A DNA stretch of 16,502 nt from CAZYWA01 sp964650975 [NCBI: uncultured bacterium] (GCA_964650975.1 CAZYWA010000133.1:1-16502); one strand, 5' to 3'; positions 7,708-16,025 are shown, counted from the stretch's first letter. The notes: a model not told the origin generated them from the letters alone. A program made the numbers and translations.

Positions 7708-9537
7708 ATGAGCGCCGAGGAGACGGTGACTCATCCTGGCCGGACCAGCGCCCGCGTCAGCTGGACACCGCGGAAGGACGTATTCGAGCGCTTCATTCTC
7801 GGCGAGCAACTCGGCGCGGGCGGGATGGGCGCGGTCTATCTCGCGCGCGACGTGGTCGCCGGGCGCGAGGTGGCGTTCAAGCGGATCCTTCCCGGGATCG
7901 CCGATCTGGACGAGATCCGGGCTCGTTTCGTCCGCGAGGCGCAGGTCCAAGCGCGACTCGAGCATCCGTCGGTGGTGCCGGTGCACGAGATGGGCGTCGA
8001 CCCGGAGGGCGCGCTCTACTTCGTGATGAAGCGCGTGCGCGGGCACACGCTCCGCGAGGTGCTCGAGGCGCTGCGCTGCGGCGAATCCGAGCTCACCCGC
8101 CGGCACTCGCGGCACAGCGTGCTGGTGGCGCTCGGCCAGGTGGCGCTCGCGCTCGACTTCGCGCACCGGCATGGCGTGGTGCACCGGGATCTCAAGCCGG
8201 GAAACCTGATGCTGGGCGAGTTCGGCGAGGTCTACCTCCTCGACTGGGGGCTCGCTCGGCTCGACGACGGAGGCGAATACCTGACCGCCATGTACGGCGG
8301 CGGGGAGATCCACACCGCCAACCAGATGATCCTCGGCACTCCCGGATACGCGCCGGCCGAGCAACTCTCCGGGCGAATCGACAAGATCGGCCCCGGAGTC
8401 GACGTGTGGGCGCTCGGCGCGATCCTGTTCGAGGCACTGACCGGGACGTATGCGGTGGAGGGCGAGTCGGCGAGCGATCGCATCGAGGTGACCATTCGAG
8501 GTGTCGACGCGAGCCCGGCAGCTCGCTCACCTGGCGCTCGGATCCCACCCGAGCTCGATGCGCTTTGCGTGCGGGCGATGGCGCCGCGCCCGGAGGATCG
8601 TCCGGATGCGCGCGAGTTTCACCGCCAGCTGGCGGTGCATCTCTCCGGGGAGCTCGACCGCGAGCTCGAGCAGCGGCTCGCGAGCGAGCACCGAGCGCGA
8701 GCGCGCGAGGCGGTCGAGCGTGCGCTCGTGATACCCGGCGAGGCGGGAATCGCCGCACGGCGGGAGGCGTGGGCCGAGGTCGGGAAGACCCTGGCGCTCG
8801 AGCCGAATCACCCCGAGGCTCGCGCCGCCATCGCGACGCTGCTCGAGACACCGCCAAAGCTCGTCCCCGAGTCCGTGACGACGGCCATCGAGGAAGCGGG
8901 GCGGGACGAGAACCGCACCGTGGCGCGGCTGCTGGCGCTGCTCAGCACCGCGGGGCTCGGCGCGACGATCGGCCTCTTGGTGTGGGCTGGCACCCGGAAC
9001 TGGCCGCTGGCGCTCGCGCTGCTCTTCTTCAACGCGCTCGCGGTGGTACTCGGCCTGCGCGGCGGTGGCCGTCGCCGCGGTCGAGCCATCGACCTGCACA
9101 TCGCGGGCCTCGCCGCGACGCACAACCTGGTGCTGCTCGGTCGTGCCGCGGGACCGGTCGTCATCGTTCCCGGTTTCTTCGCGGTGCTCATCACGATGGC
9201 GGGTCTGATTCACCGCCCCCGGGAGCGCATCGTGCACGCCTCGATCCTGCTCACCGGCTACGTGATCCCGAGCGTGCTCGAGTACCTGCGCGTGCTCCCG
9301 CCGAGCTACGTCTTCTCCGAGCAAGGCGTTCGAATCGTCCCCAGCCTTTCCAACATCCCGGAGGCGCCGTTCTACGCGGGCTTCTTCTTCACGGGTGTGT
9401 TCGCGCTCGGTGGCGCGGTCATCGCCGCGCGGGTTCGCGTGCTCCTCAACACGCGTCAGATGGAGCGCGAGACGCTCGCCTGGCAGCTCCGCCAGATGGT
9501 CGAGCCCGACGGCGCGGTCGAGGCCGTTCGAACATGA
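7708..9537 (+). CDS. Membrane-anchored eukaryotic-type Ser/Thr protein kinase (first of a tandem pair)
   Basis: 609 residues from ATG 7708; GTG 7672 is an in-frame alternative, and neither has a strong ribosome binding site. The kinase domain is complete: glycine loop GAGGMGAV (36-43), VAFK with Lys58, HRDLKPGN (159-166) with catalytic Asp161 and the RD-type Arg, DWG at 179-181 in place of DFG, APAEQ (215-219) in the APE position, and DVWALGAILFE. All residues needed for phosphotransfer are present, so an active kinase is expected. A helical TPR-like linker follows (LALEPNHPEA). From about 405 to 578 there are five or six hydrophobic segments, then a cytoplasmic tail ending in WQLRQMVE. This layout resembles multi-pass kinases of Myxococcota. 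It is homologous to the next gene, which it overlaps by 4 bp (ATGA). The multi-pass part may sense a membrane or periplasmic signal; partners are unknown. Confidence 0.92.
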   Translation: MSAEETVTHPGRTSARVSWTPRKDVFERFILGEQLGAGGMGAVYLARDVVAGREVAFKRILPGIADLDEIRARFVREAQVQARLEHPSVVPVHEMGVDPEGALYFVMKRVRGHTLREVLEALRCGESELTRRHSRHSVLVALGQVALALDFAHRHGVVHRDLKPGNLMLGEFGEVYLLDWGLARLDDGGEYLTAMYGGGEIHTANQMILGTPGYAPAEQLSGRIDKIGPGVDVWALGAILFEALTGTYAVEGESASDRIEVTIRGVDASPAARSPGARIPPELDALCVRAMAPRPEDRPDAREFHRQLAVHLSGELDRELEQRLASEHRARAREAVERALVIPGEAGIAARREAWAEVGKTLALEPNHPEARAAIATLLETPPKLVPESVTTAIEEAGRDENRTVARLLALLSTAGLGATIGLLVWAGTRNWPLALALLFFNALAVVLGLRGGGRRRGRAIDLHIAGLAATHNLVLLGRAAGPVVIVPGFFAVLITMAGLIHRPRERIVHASILLTGYVIPSVLEYLRVLPPSYVFSEQGVRIVPSLSNIPEAPFYAGFFFTGVFALGGAVIAARVRVLLNTRQMERETLAWQLRQMVEPDGAVEAVRT

Positions 9538-11435
9538 GTGAGGGGGATTCCCCTCGGCCGCCCCGGGCGCTCTCGGAGCAGCCCACGGTGGTGCCCCCCG
9601 GGAAGGCGCGGGGTGGACGAGTCACCTTCAGTCCCGCTCCGCAGACGGACCTCTTCCAGCGCTTCGTTCTCGGCGAGCAGCTCGGCACTGGCGGAATGGG
9701 AGAGGTGTACGCGGCGCGCGACGTGATCGCCGGGCGCGAGGTTGCCTTCAAGCGAATCCTCCCGGACCTCACCAACCGCGATCAGCTCCGGGCTCGGTTC
9801 GTCCGTGAAGCTCGAATCCAGGCGCGGCTCGAGCATCCGTCGCTGGTGCCGGTGCACGAGATGGGAGTCGACCCCGATGGCGCGCTCTACTTCGTGATGA
9901 AGCGTGTGCGCGGGCAGACCCTCCGCCAGATCCTGAACGCCCTCGCGTCCGGGGATGCCGGGCTCGCCGGCCAGCACTCGCGCCACGCCGTCCTGACCGC
10001 GCTCAGTCAGGTGGCTCTCGCCATCGACTTCGCGCACCAGCAGGGCGTCGTCCACCGGGATCTCAAGCCGCAGAACCTGATGCTGGGAGAGTTCGGCGAG
10101 GTTTACATCCTCGACTGGGGCTTGGCCCGCGTCCAAGGCGAGAGCGCGTCCGCGCTCTCCGACGTGGCGTTCCAAGATACGGGGCAGCAGCTCACCGGCG
10201 AGCTCTCGATCCTCGCCACGCCGGGCTACGCGCCGGCGGAGCAGCTGACCGGGCGAGTGGAGGAGCTCGGCTCCACGGTGGATGTGTGGGCGCTCGGCGC
10301 GATCCTGTTCGAAGTGCTCACCCGAGAGCCCCTCGTCGCCGGCGAGTCGCCGAGCGATGTCATGGAGGCGACGATCCGGGGTGTCGATCCGAGCCCGAGC
10401 ATGCGAGCGCCCGGCGCCGATATTCCACCGGAGCTCGATGCGCTGTGCATGGACGCGATGGCGAAGAGGCCGGCGGACCGCCCCGACGCGCGCGAATTTC
10501 ACCGCAGGCTCGCGCTCCATCTCTCCGGCCAGCGCGACCAGGCGCTGCGAACGAAGCTCGCGGCCAAGCACCGGTCGCGAGCGCGCGAGGCGCTCGATCG
10601 GGTGCTCGATACGCCCGGCGCGGCCGGCCTCGCGGCACGCCACGACGCGTGGAGCGAGATCGGCAAGGCGGCGGCCCTCGATCCGGGAAATCCCGAAACC
10701 CTCGGCGCGATCGCGACGCTTCTCGGCACTCCTCCGAAATTCCCGCCGGACGCCGTGGCGGCGGTGATCGAGGAGGCGCGCCGCGAAGAGCTTCGCAGAG
10801 CGCACCTGGGGCTCGCGGCCCTGGCGGGACCGGGCACTCTCGCATCCCTGGGCCTGCTCCTCTGGGCGGGAGTGCGCGACTGGCCTCTCGCCGGCGCGAT
10901 GCTGTGCGCGAACTTCCTGGCGTTCGTGATCGCGGTGTACGGAGCGGTGACGCGTCGTGGCAGCCGGGTCCACCTGTATGCCGTCGGCGCGACGGTGGCG
11001 GTGCACCTGGCGCTGCTGGGCCGCATGGCCGGACCCGCCACGCTCATTCCTGCGTTCTTCGCCGGAATGGTGGTGGCCGGGGGGCTCTTGCACCGGCTTC
11101 GAGAGCGCGTCTTTTTCGTTTCGGTATTGATGGCCGGCTTCCTCGTCCCAGGTCTCCTCGAGCTCACACGGCTGATCCCGTCGAGCTACCTGTTCGGAGC
11201 AGACGGCGTCCGGATCCTCCCCTCGATGACGCACATCACCGAGGCTCCGTTCCTGGCGGCACTGCTGGGTTCGGCGTTCATGCTGGGCGCAGGCAGTCTC
11301 GCGGTCGGGGCGCTCCGGGACGTGCTCAACGCCCGGCAGGTGGAGCGCGAAACCGTGACCTGGCAGCTCCGCCAGCTGGTCGAGTCGGGTGAGCCGCGCG
11401 ATGCCGCGGTCCAGTCGACCCAGCCGGCCGGATGA
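9534..11435 (+). CDS. Membrane-anchored eukaryotic-type Ser/Thr protein kinase (second of a tandem pair)
   Basis: 633 residues. The ATG overlaps the stop of the first kinase in the arrangement ATGA, so translational coupling is likely and the start is secure. Kinase landmarks: GTGGMGEV (51-58), VAFK with Lys73, HRDLKPQN (174-181) with Asp176, DWG at 194-196, APAEQ (233-237). The TPR-like linker (AALDPGNPE) and the hydrophobic C-terminus from about 425 to 598 match the first kinase, as does the end WQLRQLVES. Over the 97 residues starting at FQRFVLGEQLG, 76 are identical to the first kinase by hand count, so the two arose by tandem duplication. The segment between DWG and APAE is longer and different (QGESASALSD and onwards), so activation or substrate choice may have diverged. 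The N-terminal 40 residues are unrelated to those of the first kinase and rich in Pro and Arg. An active membrane kinase is expected. Confidence 0.93.
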   Translation: MSEGDSPRPPRALSEQPTVVPPGKARGGRVTFSPAPQTDLFQRFVLGEQLGTGGMGEVYAARDVIAGREVAFKRILPDLTNRDQLRARFVREARIQARLEHPSLVPVHEMGVDPDGALYFVMKRVRGQTLRQILNALASGDAGLAGQHSRHAVLTALSQVALAIDFAHQQGVVHRDLKPQNLMLGEFGEVYILDWGLARVQGESASALSDVAFQDTGQQLTGELSILATPGYAPAEQLTGRVEELGSTVDVWALGAILFEVLTREPLVAGESPSDVMEATIRGVDPSPSMRAPGADIPPELDALCMDAMAKRPADRPDAREFHRRLALHLSGQRDQALRTKLAAKHRSRAREALDRVLDTPGAAGLAARHDAWSEIGKAAALDPGNPETLGAIATLLGTPPKFPPDAVAAVIEEARREELRRAHLGLAALAGPGTLASLGLLLWAGVRDWPLAGAMLCANFLAFVIAVYGAVTRRGSRVHLYAVGATVAVHLALLGRMAGPATLIPAFFAGMVVAGGLLHRLRERVFFVSVLMAGFLVPGLLELTRLIPSSYLFGADGVRILPSMTHITEAPFLAALLGSAFMLGAGSLAVGALRDVLNARQVERETVTWQLRQLVESGEPRDAAVQSTQPAG

Positions 11436-11444
11436 GGCGGGAAA

Positions 11445-11494
11445 ATCGGCCGATCGCAACGATCGCCGTCGGTATCGGCGACGGCGCGGCCGAT
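11445..11494 (+). repeat. Nested inverted repeats that can form a three-way RNA junction, possible terminator or leader element
   Basis: Ten nucleotides after the second kinase stop, ATCGGC (11445-11450) can pair with GCCGAT (11489-11494). Inside lie two perfect hairpins: CGATCG (11451-11456) with CGATCG (11460-11465) around a CAA loop, and CCGTCG (11466-11471) with CGACGG (11479-11484) around a 7-nt loop. All three stems are 6 bp without mismatches and directly adjoin on the left side. No T tract follows. It could end the kinase transcript, regulate the downstream cyclase gene, or be chance in CG-rich DNA. Confidence 0.4.
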
Positions 11495-11649
11495 GAAGGT
11501 GCGACCGGCATGCGGAGCCCATGGAGCGGAAGGCACAGGCGGATCTCCGGGAAGCGTCCCCGCAGGAGGATCACACCGCGGAGCGGGCTGCAGCTTGGTC
11601 GAGATGCTCGGATAGAATCGCGCTGGCTCCGCTGACACGCTGTCCACGC
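11495..11649 (+). promoter_or_regulatory. Leader region upstream of the cyclase-ATPase gene
   Basis: This stretch holds a TAGAAT at 11613-11618, one mismatch from the -10 consensus and about 32 nt before the ATG, but no matching -35 box at the right spacing. A perfect AGGAGG at 11564-11569 has no usable start codon behind it. The gene may thus have its own promoter or be read from the kinase operon; the sequence does not decide. Confidence 0.25.
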
Positions 11650-14600
11650 ATGCCCCAGGCTCCATCCGTCGACGGACTGATCCAGGCGCTCGAGTCGCAA
11701 CGCGCGACGCTCGGCGACGCGGCGGTCGACTTCGCGATCGCCGCCCTGCGCGAGAAGGCTCTGGCGCGCGGCGCGGAAGCCGCCGCGCCCAAGCTCCGCC
11801 AGGTGAGCATCCTCTTCTGCGACATCGTCGAGTCGACGTCGATGCTCGAAGACCTACCGGCCGAGGAGGCGCTGGCGGTGGTCGGCGAGGCGCTGCAGCG
11901 CTTCGCCTCGATCGTCGTGGAGCACGGTGGCCGGGTGCTTCGCTTCACCGGTGACGGCCTCAAGGCCGCGTTCGGGACGGAGCAGGCCCGGGAGGACGAT
12001 GCCGAGCGCGCGCTCCGGAGCGGCCTCGCGATCCTGGCCGCCGCGAGCGAGCACGCCGCGCGCCTCAGGAGCGAGCTCGCGATCGAGCGGTTCGGCGTCC
12101 GTGCCGGGATCCACACGGGTCCGGTCGTGCTGGGCGTGGGTCCCGAGGCCGACAAGACGGCCATGGGCCACGCGGTCCACATCGCGGCACGGCTCGAGCA
12201 GAGCGCACCCGTGGGCCGGCTTCGCATCTCGCACCCCACGTGGCTCTTGGTGCGCGGGCGGTTCGAGGTCGAGGCGCAGCCGCCGCTGGCGGTGAAGGGC
12301 AGCGAGGAACCGCTCGCGACCTACCTCGTGTCGCGCGAAGTGCCGCGCGCCTCGGCGTGGCTCGCGGGGCGCGGCCTCGAGGGCGTGCTGACTCCGCTGG
12401 TGGGCCGCGACCCCGAGCTCGAGCAGCTGCTCGCCACGGTCGCCCGAGCACGAGAGACCGCGACGACCCAGCTCGCGACGGTGATCGGCGACGCCGGGCT
12501 CGGCAAGACCCGGCTCCTGCGCGAGCTCGAACCGCGGCTTCCGCCCGGCAGCACGCTCCTCGCGCAATCCCGTCCCGCGAGCGTGCTCCAGCCCTACGGC
12601 CTGGTGCGCGATCTGGTCTCGCGCTGGCTCGGCATCGCCGACGACGAGAGCGCGGCTGGCGCGCGTGCTCGCCTCGTGGACGGGCTGGCACCCCTCTGCG
12701 GCGAGAACGGCGAGATCGAAGCCGAGCGCGTCGGTCACCTCATCGGCTTCAGCCTTCCCGACGCTCCGTATCTGCGCGGCGTCCAAGGCCGCGAGCTCCG
12801 CGAGCGTGGCTTCCGGGCGCTACGTCAGGCCCTGGCCGAGCTGGCTCGCAGGGCGAGCCCGGGGCCGCTGGTGCTCTTGCTCGACGACCTCCACTGGAGC
12901 GACGACGGCTCGCTCGACTTCGTCGAAGAGCTGGCCCAGGTCGAGGCACCGATCGCGGTGATCGGTTTCGCGCGGCCTGCCCTCGAGGAGCGCCGGCCCG
13001 CCTGGCTCGACGGCGTGGCCGATCGGCTCACGGCTCGCCTGACGCCGCTCGACGCCGAGCACGGGAAATCCCTGGCCGCGGCGCTCTTGGCACGGATGAG
13101 CGACGTCCCCGAGGCACTGCGCCGTCTCCTCGTCTCGCGCGCCGACGGCAACCCGTTCTTCATGGAAGAGCTGGTGCGGATGCTCATCGACGACGGCGTG
13201 ATCGACGCCGCCGCCGACGGCTGGCGGCTGCGGAGCGACCAGCTCGCCGGTCTTCGCGTGCCCGAAACCCTGGTGGGTGTCCTCCAGGCGCGCCTCGACG
13301 CGCTCCCGACGGCCGACCTGGCGGCGCTCCAGCGGGCGAGCGTCATCGGCCCGGTGTTCTGGGACCAGGCGCTGTCGGCGATCGACCCCGAGGCGGCGGC
13401 CGCGCTGCCCGCGCTCGAGCGCCGTTCGCTGGTGGTGCGCCGCTCGGAGAGCGCCTTCGAGCAATGCGTCGAGTACGGGTTCTTCCACCAGATCCTCCAC
13501 GACGTGACCTACGGCACCGTGCCCAAAGCGCCGCGTCGCGACGGACACGCGCGCGCCGCGCGCTGGCTCGCGGCGCGCGTCGGCGAGCGCGCCGGCGAGT
13601 TCCTGGCGGTCACCGCCGAGCATTACGAGCGCGCCGGGCTCAGCAGCGAAGCGCTCGACTACTACGAGCGCGCCACCGAGGACGCCCTGCGCCGCTGTGT
13701 CCACGAGCCGGTGTGGATTTACGCAGGGCGAGCGCTGGCACAGCCGGCACTGGCGGACGATCACGAGCGCCGATACACGATCCAAGTGAAGCGCCACTAC
13801 GCCGCGGACCGCCAAGGCGACACCGAACGCCGGGCCCAGGCGCTCGCGGAGTTGGTCGCGCTCGCGGAGGAGTCGGGGATGGACTCGCTGCGCGCCGACG
13901 CTCTCTCGGTCCGGGCCCTCGACGCGGATCGCGAGGGCCGGCACGCCGAGGCGAAGGCGCTGGCAGCGGAGGTCGTGCCGTTGGCGGAGCAGACGGACTC
14001 GAGGAGTGCGGCCACCATGGCCCACGGCCTGCTCGCCTGGCTCGCGGTGACCGAGCGGGACTTCGAGGTCGCGTACCCGCACATCGAGAAGGGCATCCTG
14101 TGGGCGCGGCGGACCGCGGAGCTCCCGCGGGCGCGCGGTGGGTACGCCGGATACGAGCTGCAGATTCGAATGATCGCGATCGAAGCGTGGATCCTCCAGG
14201 ATCGGCTCGTGGACGCCGCCGCCGAGCTCGATCGCGCGCTCGAGATCCTCGGCACCGGCGATCCCCTCGACCGCTTTTCCCTGCTGAGCCGCCGCGCGAT
14301 GGTGGAGCGCGAGCTGGGCGACCTCGAGACGGCGGAGCAGGTGGTGCGCGAGGCGCTGGCCCACACCGTCGAGATCGACGTGCCGCGCCTTCGAGCTCAC
14401 GCGCTCATGCAGCTCTCGGAGCTCGCCGAGGTCCGCGGGGACGCGATCGCCCAGCGTGACCTCGCTGCGGAGGCGATCGCGGTTGCCTCCGCCTGTAAGT
14501 CCGAGGACGACCTCATGGGGGCCCAGGCGCGCGAGGCGAGTGCCTGGGCCGCGCTCGGCGAGACGGCGCGGGCGCGCGAGCGGCTCGAGAGCTTGCTGGC

Positions 14601-14949
14601 CCGGCATCGCGCCGAAGCGAACCTCATGGGCCAGCGCAGCACGCTGGTCCGACTCGCCGAGATCGACCTCGCCGCCGGGGACCTGCCAGCGGCGCTGCAG
14701 CGCATCGACGAGCTCTTGGCCAATGAAGGCCACGACGCGCTAACGCCCGAGGCTCACCACGCCGCTTTGCGCGTGCTCCGCGAGGCGGGAGACCCTCGGG
14801 CCGCGACCCTTCTGGATGCCCTCGCCGAGCGCCTCCGGCGCCTGCTCGAGCAGGTGCCCGACGCCGCGGTGCGCGAGCGAATCGTCCGCACGCTTCCTCA
14901 CTGGCGCGACGTGCATCGTGCCGCGCGAGAGCAAGGGCGATCTTGCTGA
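11650..14949 (+). CDS. Class III adenylate/guanylate cyclase-domain, AAA-type ATPase and TPR-like signalling protein
   Basis: 1099 residues from ATG 11650. The N-terminal LIQALESQRATLGDAAVDFA is typical of this family and supports the start, although no ribosome binding site is visible and the frame is open back to ATG 11521. The cyclase domain (about 50-230) has both metal-binding Asp residues: Asp58 in FCDIVES and Asp102 in FTGDG. In the later motif GHAVHIAARLE the usual Asn is His177 while Arg181 is kept. An AAA/STAND-like ATPase follows, with Walker A GDAGLGKT (280-287) and Walker B VLLLDDLHW (408-416). From about 640 the protein is Ala-rich helical repeat of TPR type. No membrane helix or signal is present, so it is cytoplasmic. 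Such proteins are presumed to couple ligand or partner binding to nucleotide cyclisation. The ATP versus GTP preference cannot be read here. It lies downstream of the kinases and converges on the amidohydrolase with an 8-bp gap. Confidence 0.9.
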   Translation: MPQAPSVDGLIQALESQRATLGDAAVDFAIAALREKALARGAEAAAPKLRQVSILFCDIVESTSMLEDLPAEEALAVVGEALQRFASIVVEHGGRVLRFTGDGLKAAFGTEQAREDDAERALRSGLAILAAASEHAARLRSELAIERFGVRAGIHTGPVVLGVGPEADKTAMGHAVHIAARLEQSAPVGRLRISHPTWLLVRGRFEVEAQPPLAVKGSEEPLATYLVSREVPRASAWLAGRGLEGVLTPLVGRDPELEQLLATVARARETATTQLATVIGDAGLGKTRLLRELEPRLPPGSTLLAQSRPASVLQPYGLVRDLVSRWLGIADDESAAGARARLVDGLAPLCGENGEIEAERVGHLIGFSLPDAPYLRGVQGRELRERGFRALRQALAELARRASPGPLVLLLDDLHWSDDGSLDFVEELAQVEAPIAVIGFARPALEERRPAWLDGVADRLTARLTPLDAEHGKSLAAALLARMSDVPEALRRLLVSRADGNPFFMEELVRMLIDDGVIDAAADGWRLRSDQLAGLRVPETLVGVLQARLDALPTADLAALQRASVIGPVFWDQALSAIDPEAAAALPALERRSLVVRRSESAFEQCVEYGFFHQILHDVTYGTVPKAPRRDGHARAARWLAARVGERAGEFLAVTAEHYERAGLSSEALDYYERATEDALRRCVHEPVWIYAGRALAQPALADDHERRYTIQVKRHYAADRQGDTERRAQALAELVALAEESGMDSLRADALSVRALDADREGRHAEAKALAAEVVPLAEQTDSRSAATMAHGLLAWLAVTERDFEVAYPHIEKGILWARRTAELPRARGGYAGYELQIRMIAIEAWILQDRLVDAAAELDRALEILGTGDPLDRFSLLSRRAMVERELGDLETAEQVVREALAHTVEIDVPRLRAHALMQLSELAEVRGDAIAQRDLAAEAIAVASACKSEDDLMGAQAREASAWAALGETARARERLESLLARHRAEANLMGQRSTLVRLAEIDLAAGDLPAALQRIDELLANEGHDALTPEAHHAALRVLREAGDPRAATLLDALAERLRRLLEQVPDAAVRERIVRTLPHWRDVHRAAREQGRSC

Positions 14950-14957
14950 GTGCGTCG

Positions 14958-16025
14958 CTAGCACGCGTAGAAACGTAGGGCGTTGTCGCGCAGCAGGGCC
15001 CGCGGGGCGGCGGGACCGACCTCCGTGGCGAGCCGCGCGTAGGCATCGAAGAAGTGGCCGAGCGGCGCGCTCGGCTTGTCCATGGGGAAATTCGACGCGA
15101 AGAACGCGCGCTCGGTTCCGAACACGGCGAGCGCGTGGCCGATGAACGGCCGGAACGTATCGGACAGCTCCTCGACCGAGGGCGGGCTCGGTCGGCGATG
15201 AAAACCGAAGCCGAGCACCGGCATGCCGAGGCCGGAGAGCTTGGTGAAGACCTGCTTGTGCTCGCCCAGTCGAGCGAGATCCTCGCGCCAGGTCTCGAAG
15301 ATGCGTTTGCGATCCTGCGCCGTGGCACCCACGCGGCCGCCTTTGCCGACCGGACCGCCCGCTCCGACCGGCGTGCCCACGTGATCGAGCACGATCTGCG
15401 CTTCCGGGAAGCGGCGCGCGAGGTCCACGAGATCGGGGATCTGGTGCGAGTAGCACCACGCGTCGAAACGCAGCTTGCGCGCCACCAGCTTCTCGAAGCC
15501 GCGCAGGAAGGCCGCCTCGCGATACAGGTTGGGGACGTCGCAAAACGCCATCACGCCGCGATCGGGATGATGCGTCGCCTTGTGCCGGACGCCGCGCAAC
15601 CGGGGACTCGCCGCTTGATGCGCCGCCAGCACTTCGTCGACGTGGGGCTCGCGCAGGTCCGCGTGCCCGACGATCGCGCCGAGCCTGCGGCCGTGCCGCT
15701 CGAAGTCGAGGGTGTCGAGCCAGCGCGTCTCGCCGACCACGCCGAGCTTGCCGCGCTCTTCCCAGCCCGCTTCGACGTGCACCACGACGTCGATGTCGAG
15801 CCCCGTGGCATCGCGCGCGTAGTCGCTTGGCAGGTACGGATGAATGACCGAGTAGCCGCCGACGAAGTCCCGCGCCGCCCGCGGCATCACCACGTCCGCG
15901 ACCCGCTCGAAGAGGCGCGGCCAGCGATGCAGCACCCGCGCGAACGGCGAGGCCAGCCGCGGCGTGGTGAGCGGATCCCAGTGATGGAAGTGTGGGTCGA
16001 CGATCGCGAAATCGAGCTTTGGCAT
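14958..16025 (-). CDS. Amidohydrolase 2 / COG3618-type metal-dependent hydrolase
   Basis: 355 residues from ATG 16025; GTG 16052 would add nine residues, but the motif-bearing start PKLDFAIVDPHFHHWD is typical as written. The TIM-barrel metal site is visible: HxH at His12 and His14, His194 in CYSHQ, His215 in LDHVGTP, and FASNFPMDK near the end with Asn312 and Asp316. In most family members the last motif is SDWP with a metal or catalytic Asp; the SNFP form occurs in a known subgroup, to my recollection. No signal peptide is present, so it is cytoplasmic. Relatives hydrolyse lactones (L-fuconolactone, 2-pyrone-4,6-dicarboxylate) or decarboxylate aromatic acids; the substrate here is not predictable. 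It converges with the cyclase gene and shows no functional link to it. Confidence 0.88.
   Translation of the reverse strand: MPKLDFAIVDPHFHHWDPLTTPRLASPFARVLHRWPRLFERVADVVMPRAARDFVGGYSVIHPYLPSDYARDATGLDIDVVVHVEAGWEERGKLGVVGETRWLDTLDFERHGRRLGAIVGHADLREPHVDEVLAAHQAASPRLRGVRHKATHHPDRGVMAFCDVPNLYREAAFLRGFEKLVARKLRFDAWCYSHQIPDLVDLARRFPEAQIVLDHVGTPVGAGGPVGKGGRVGATAQDRKRIFETWREDLARLGEHKQVFTKLSGLGMPVLGFGFHRRPSPPSVEELSDTFRPFIGHALAVFGTERAFFASNFPMDKPSAPLGHFFDAYARLATEVGPAAPRALLRDNALRFYAC

Noticed and set aside
8242-8250. DWG in place of DFG as a sign of pseudokinases
   Set aside because: Lys, HRD Asp and the metal-binding Asp are all present in both kinases, and DWG is common in kinases of this bacterial type.
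7495-8364. Upstream extension of the heme lipoprotein frame
   Set aside because: It runs antisense to the kinase domain and would bury the lipoprotein signal peptide inside the protein; ATG 7494 has a good ribosome binding site.
7650-9533. Frame of the second kinase open backwards through the whole first kinase gene, hinting at a frameshift fusion
   Set aside because: The translated upstream part is Arg/Gly/Ala-rich noise, the first kinase is intact in its own frame, and the second has its own coupled start at 9534. No slippery sequence was seen.
11564-11569. Perfect AGGAGG as start signal of an unlisted gene
   Set aside because: No ATG, GTG or TTG lies at a workable distance, so it is treated as chance.
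11521-11649. Earlier start (ATG 11521) for the cyclase gene
   Set aside because: The extra 43 residues look like non-coding translation, and the family N-terminal pattern begins just after ATG 11650. The earlier start cannot be fully excluded.
14930-14947. Hairpin AGCAAG/CTTGCT overlapping the cyclase stop codon as terminator
   Set aside because: Only 6 bp, no T tract, and it reaches into the coding end; too weak to call although the 8-bp gap leaves little other room.
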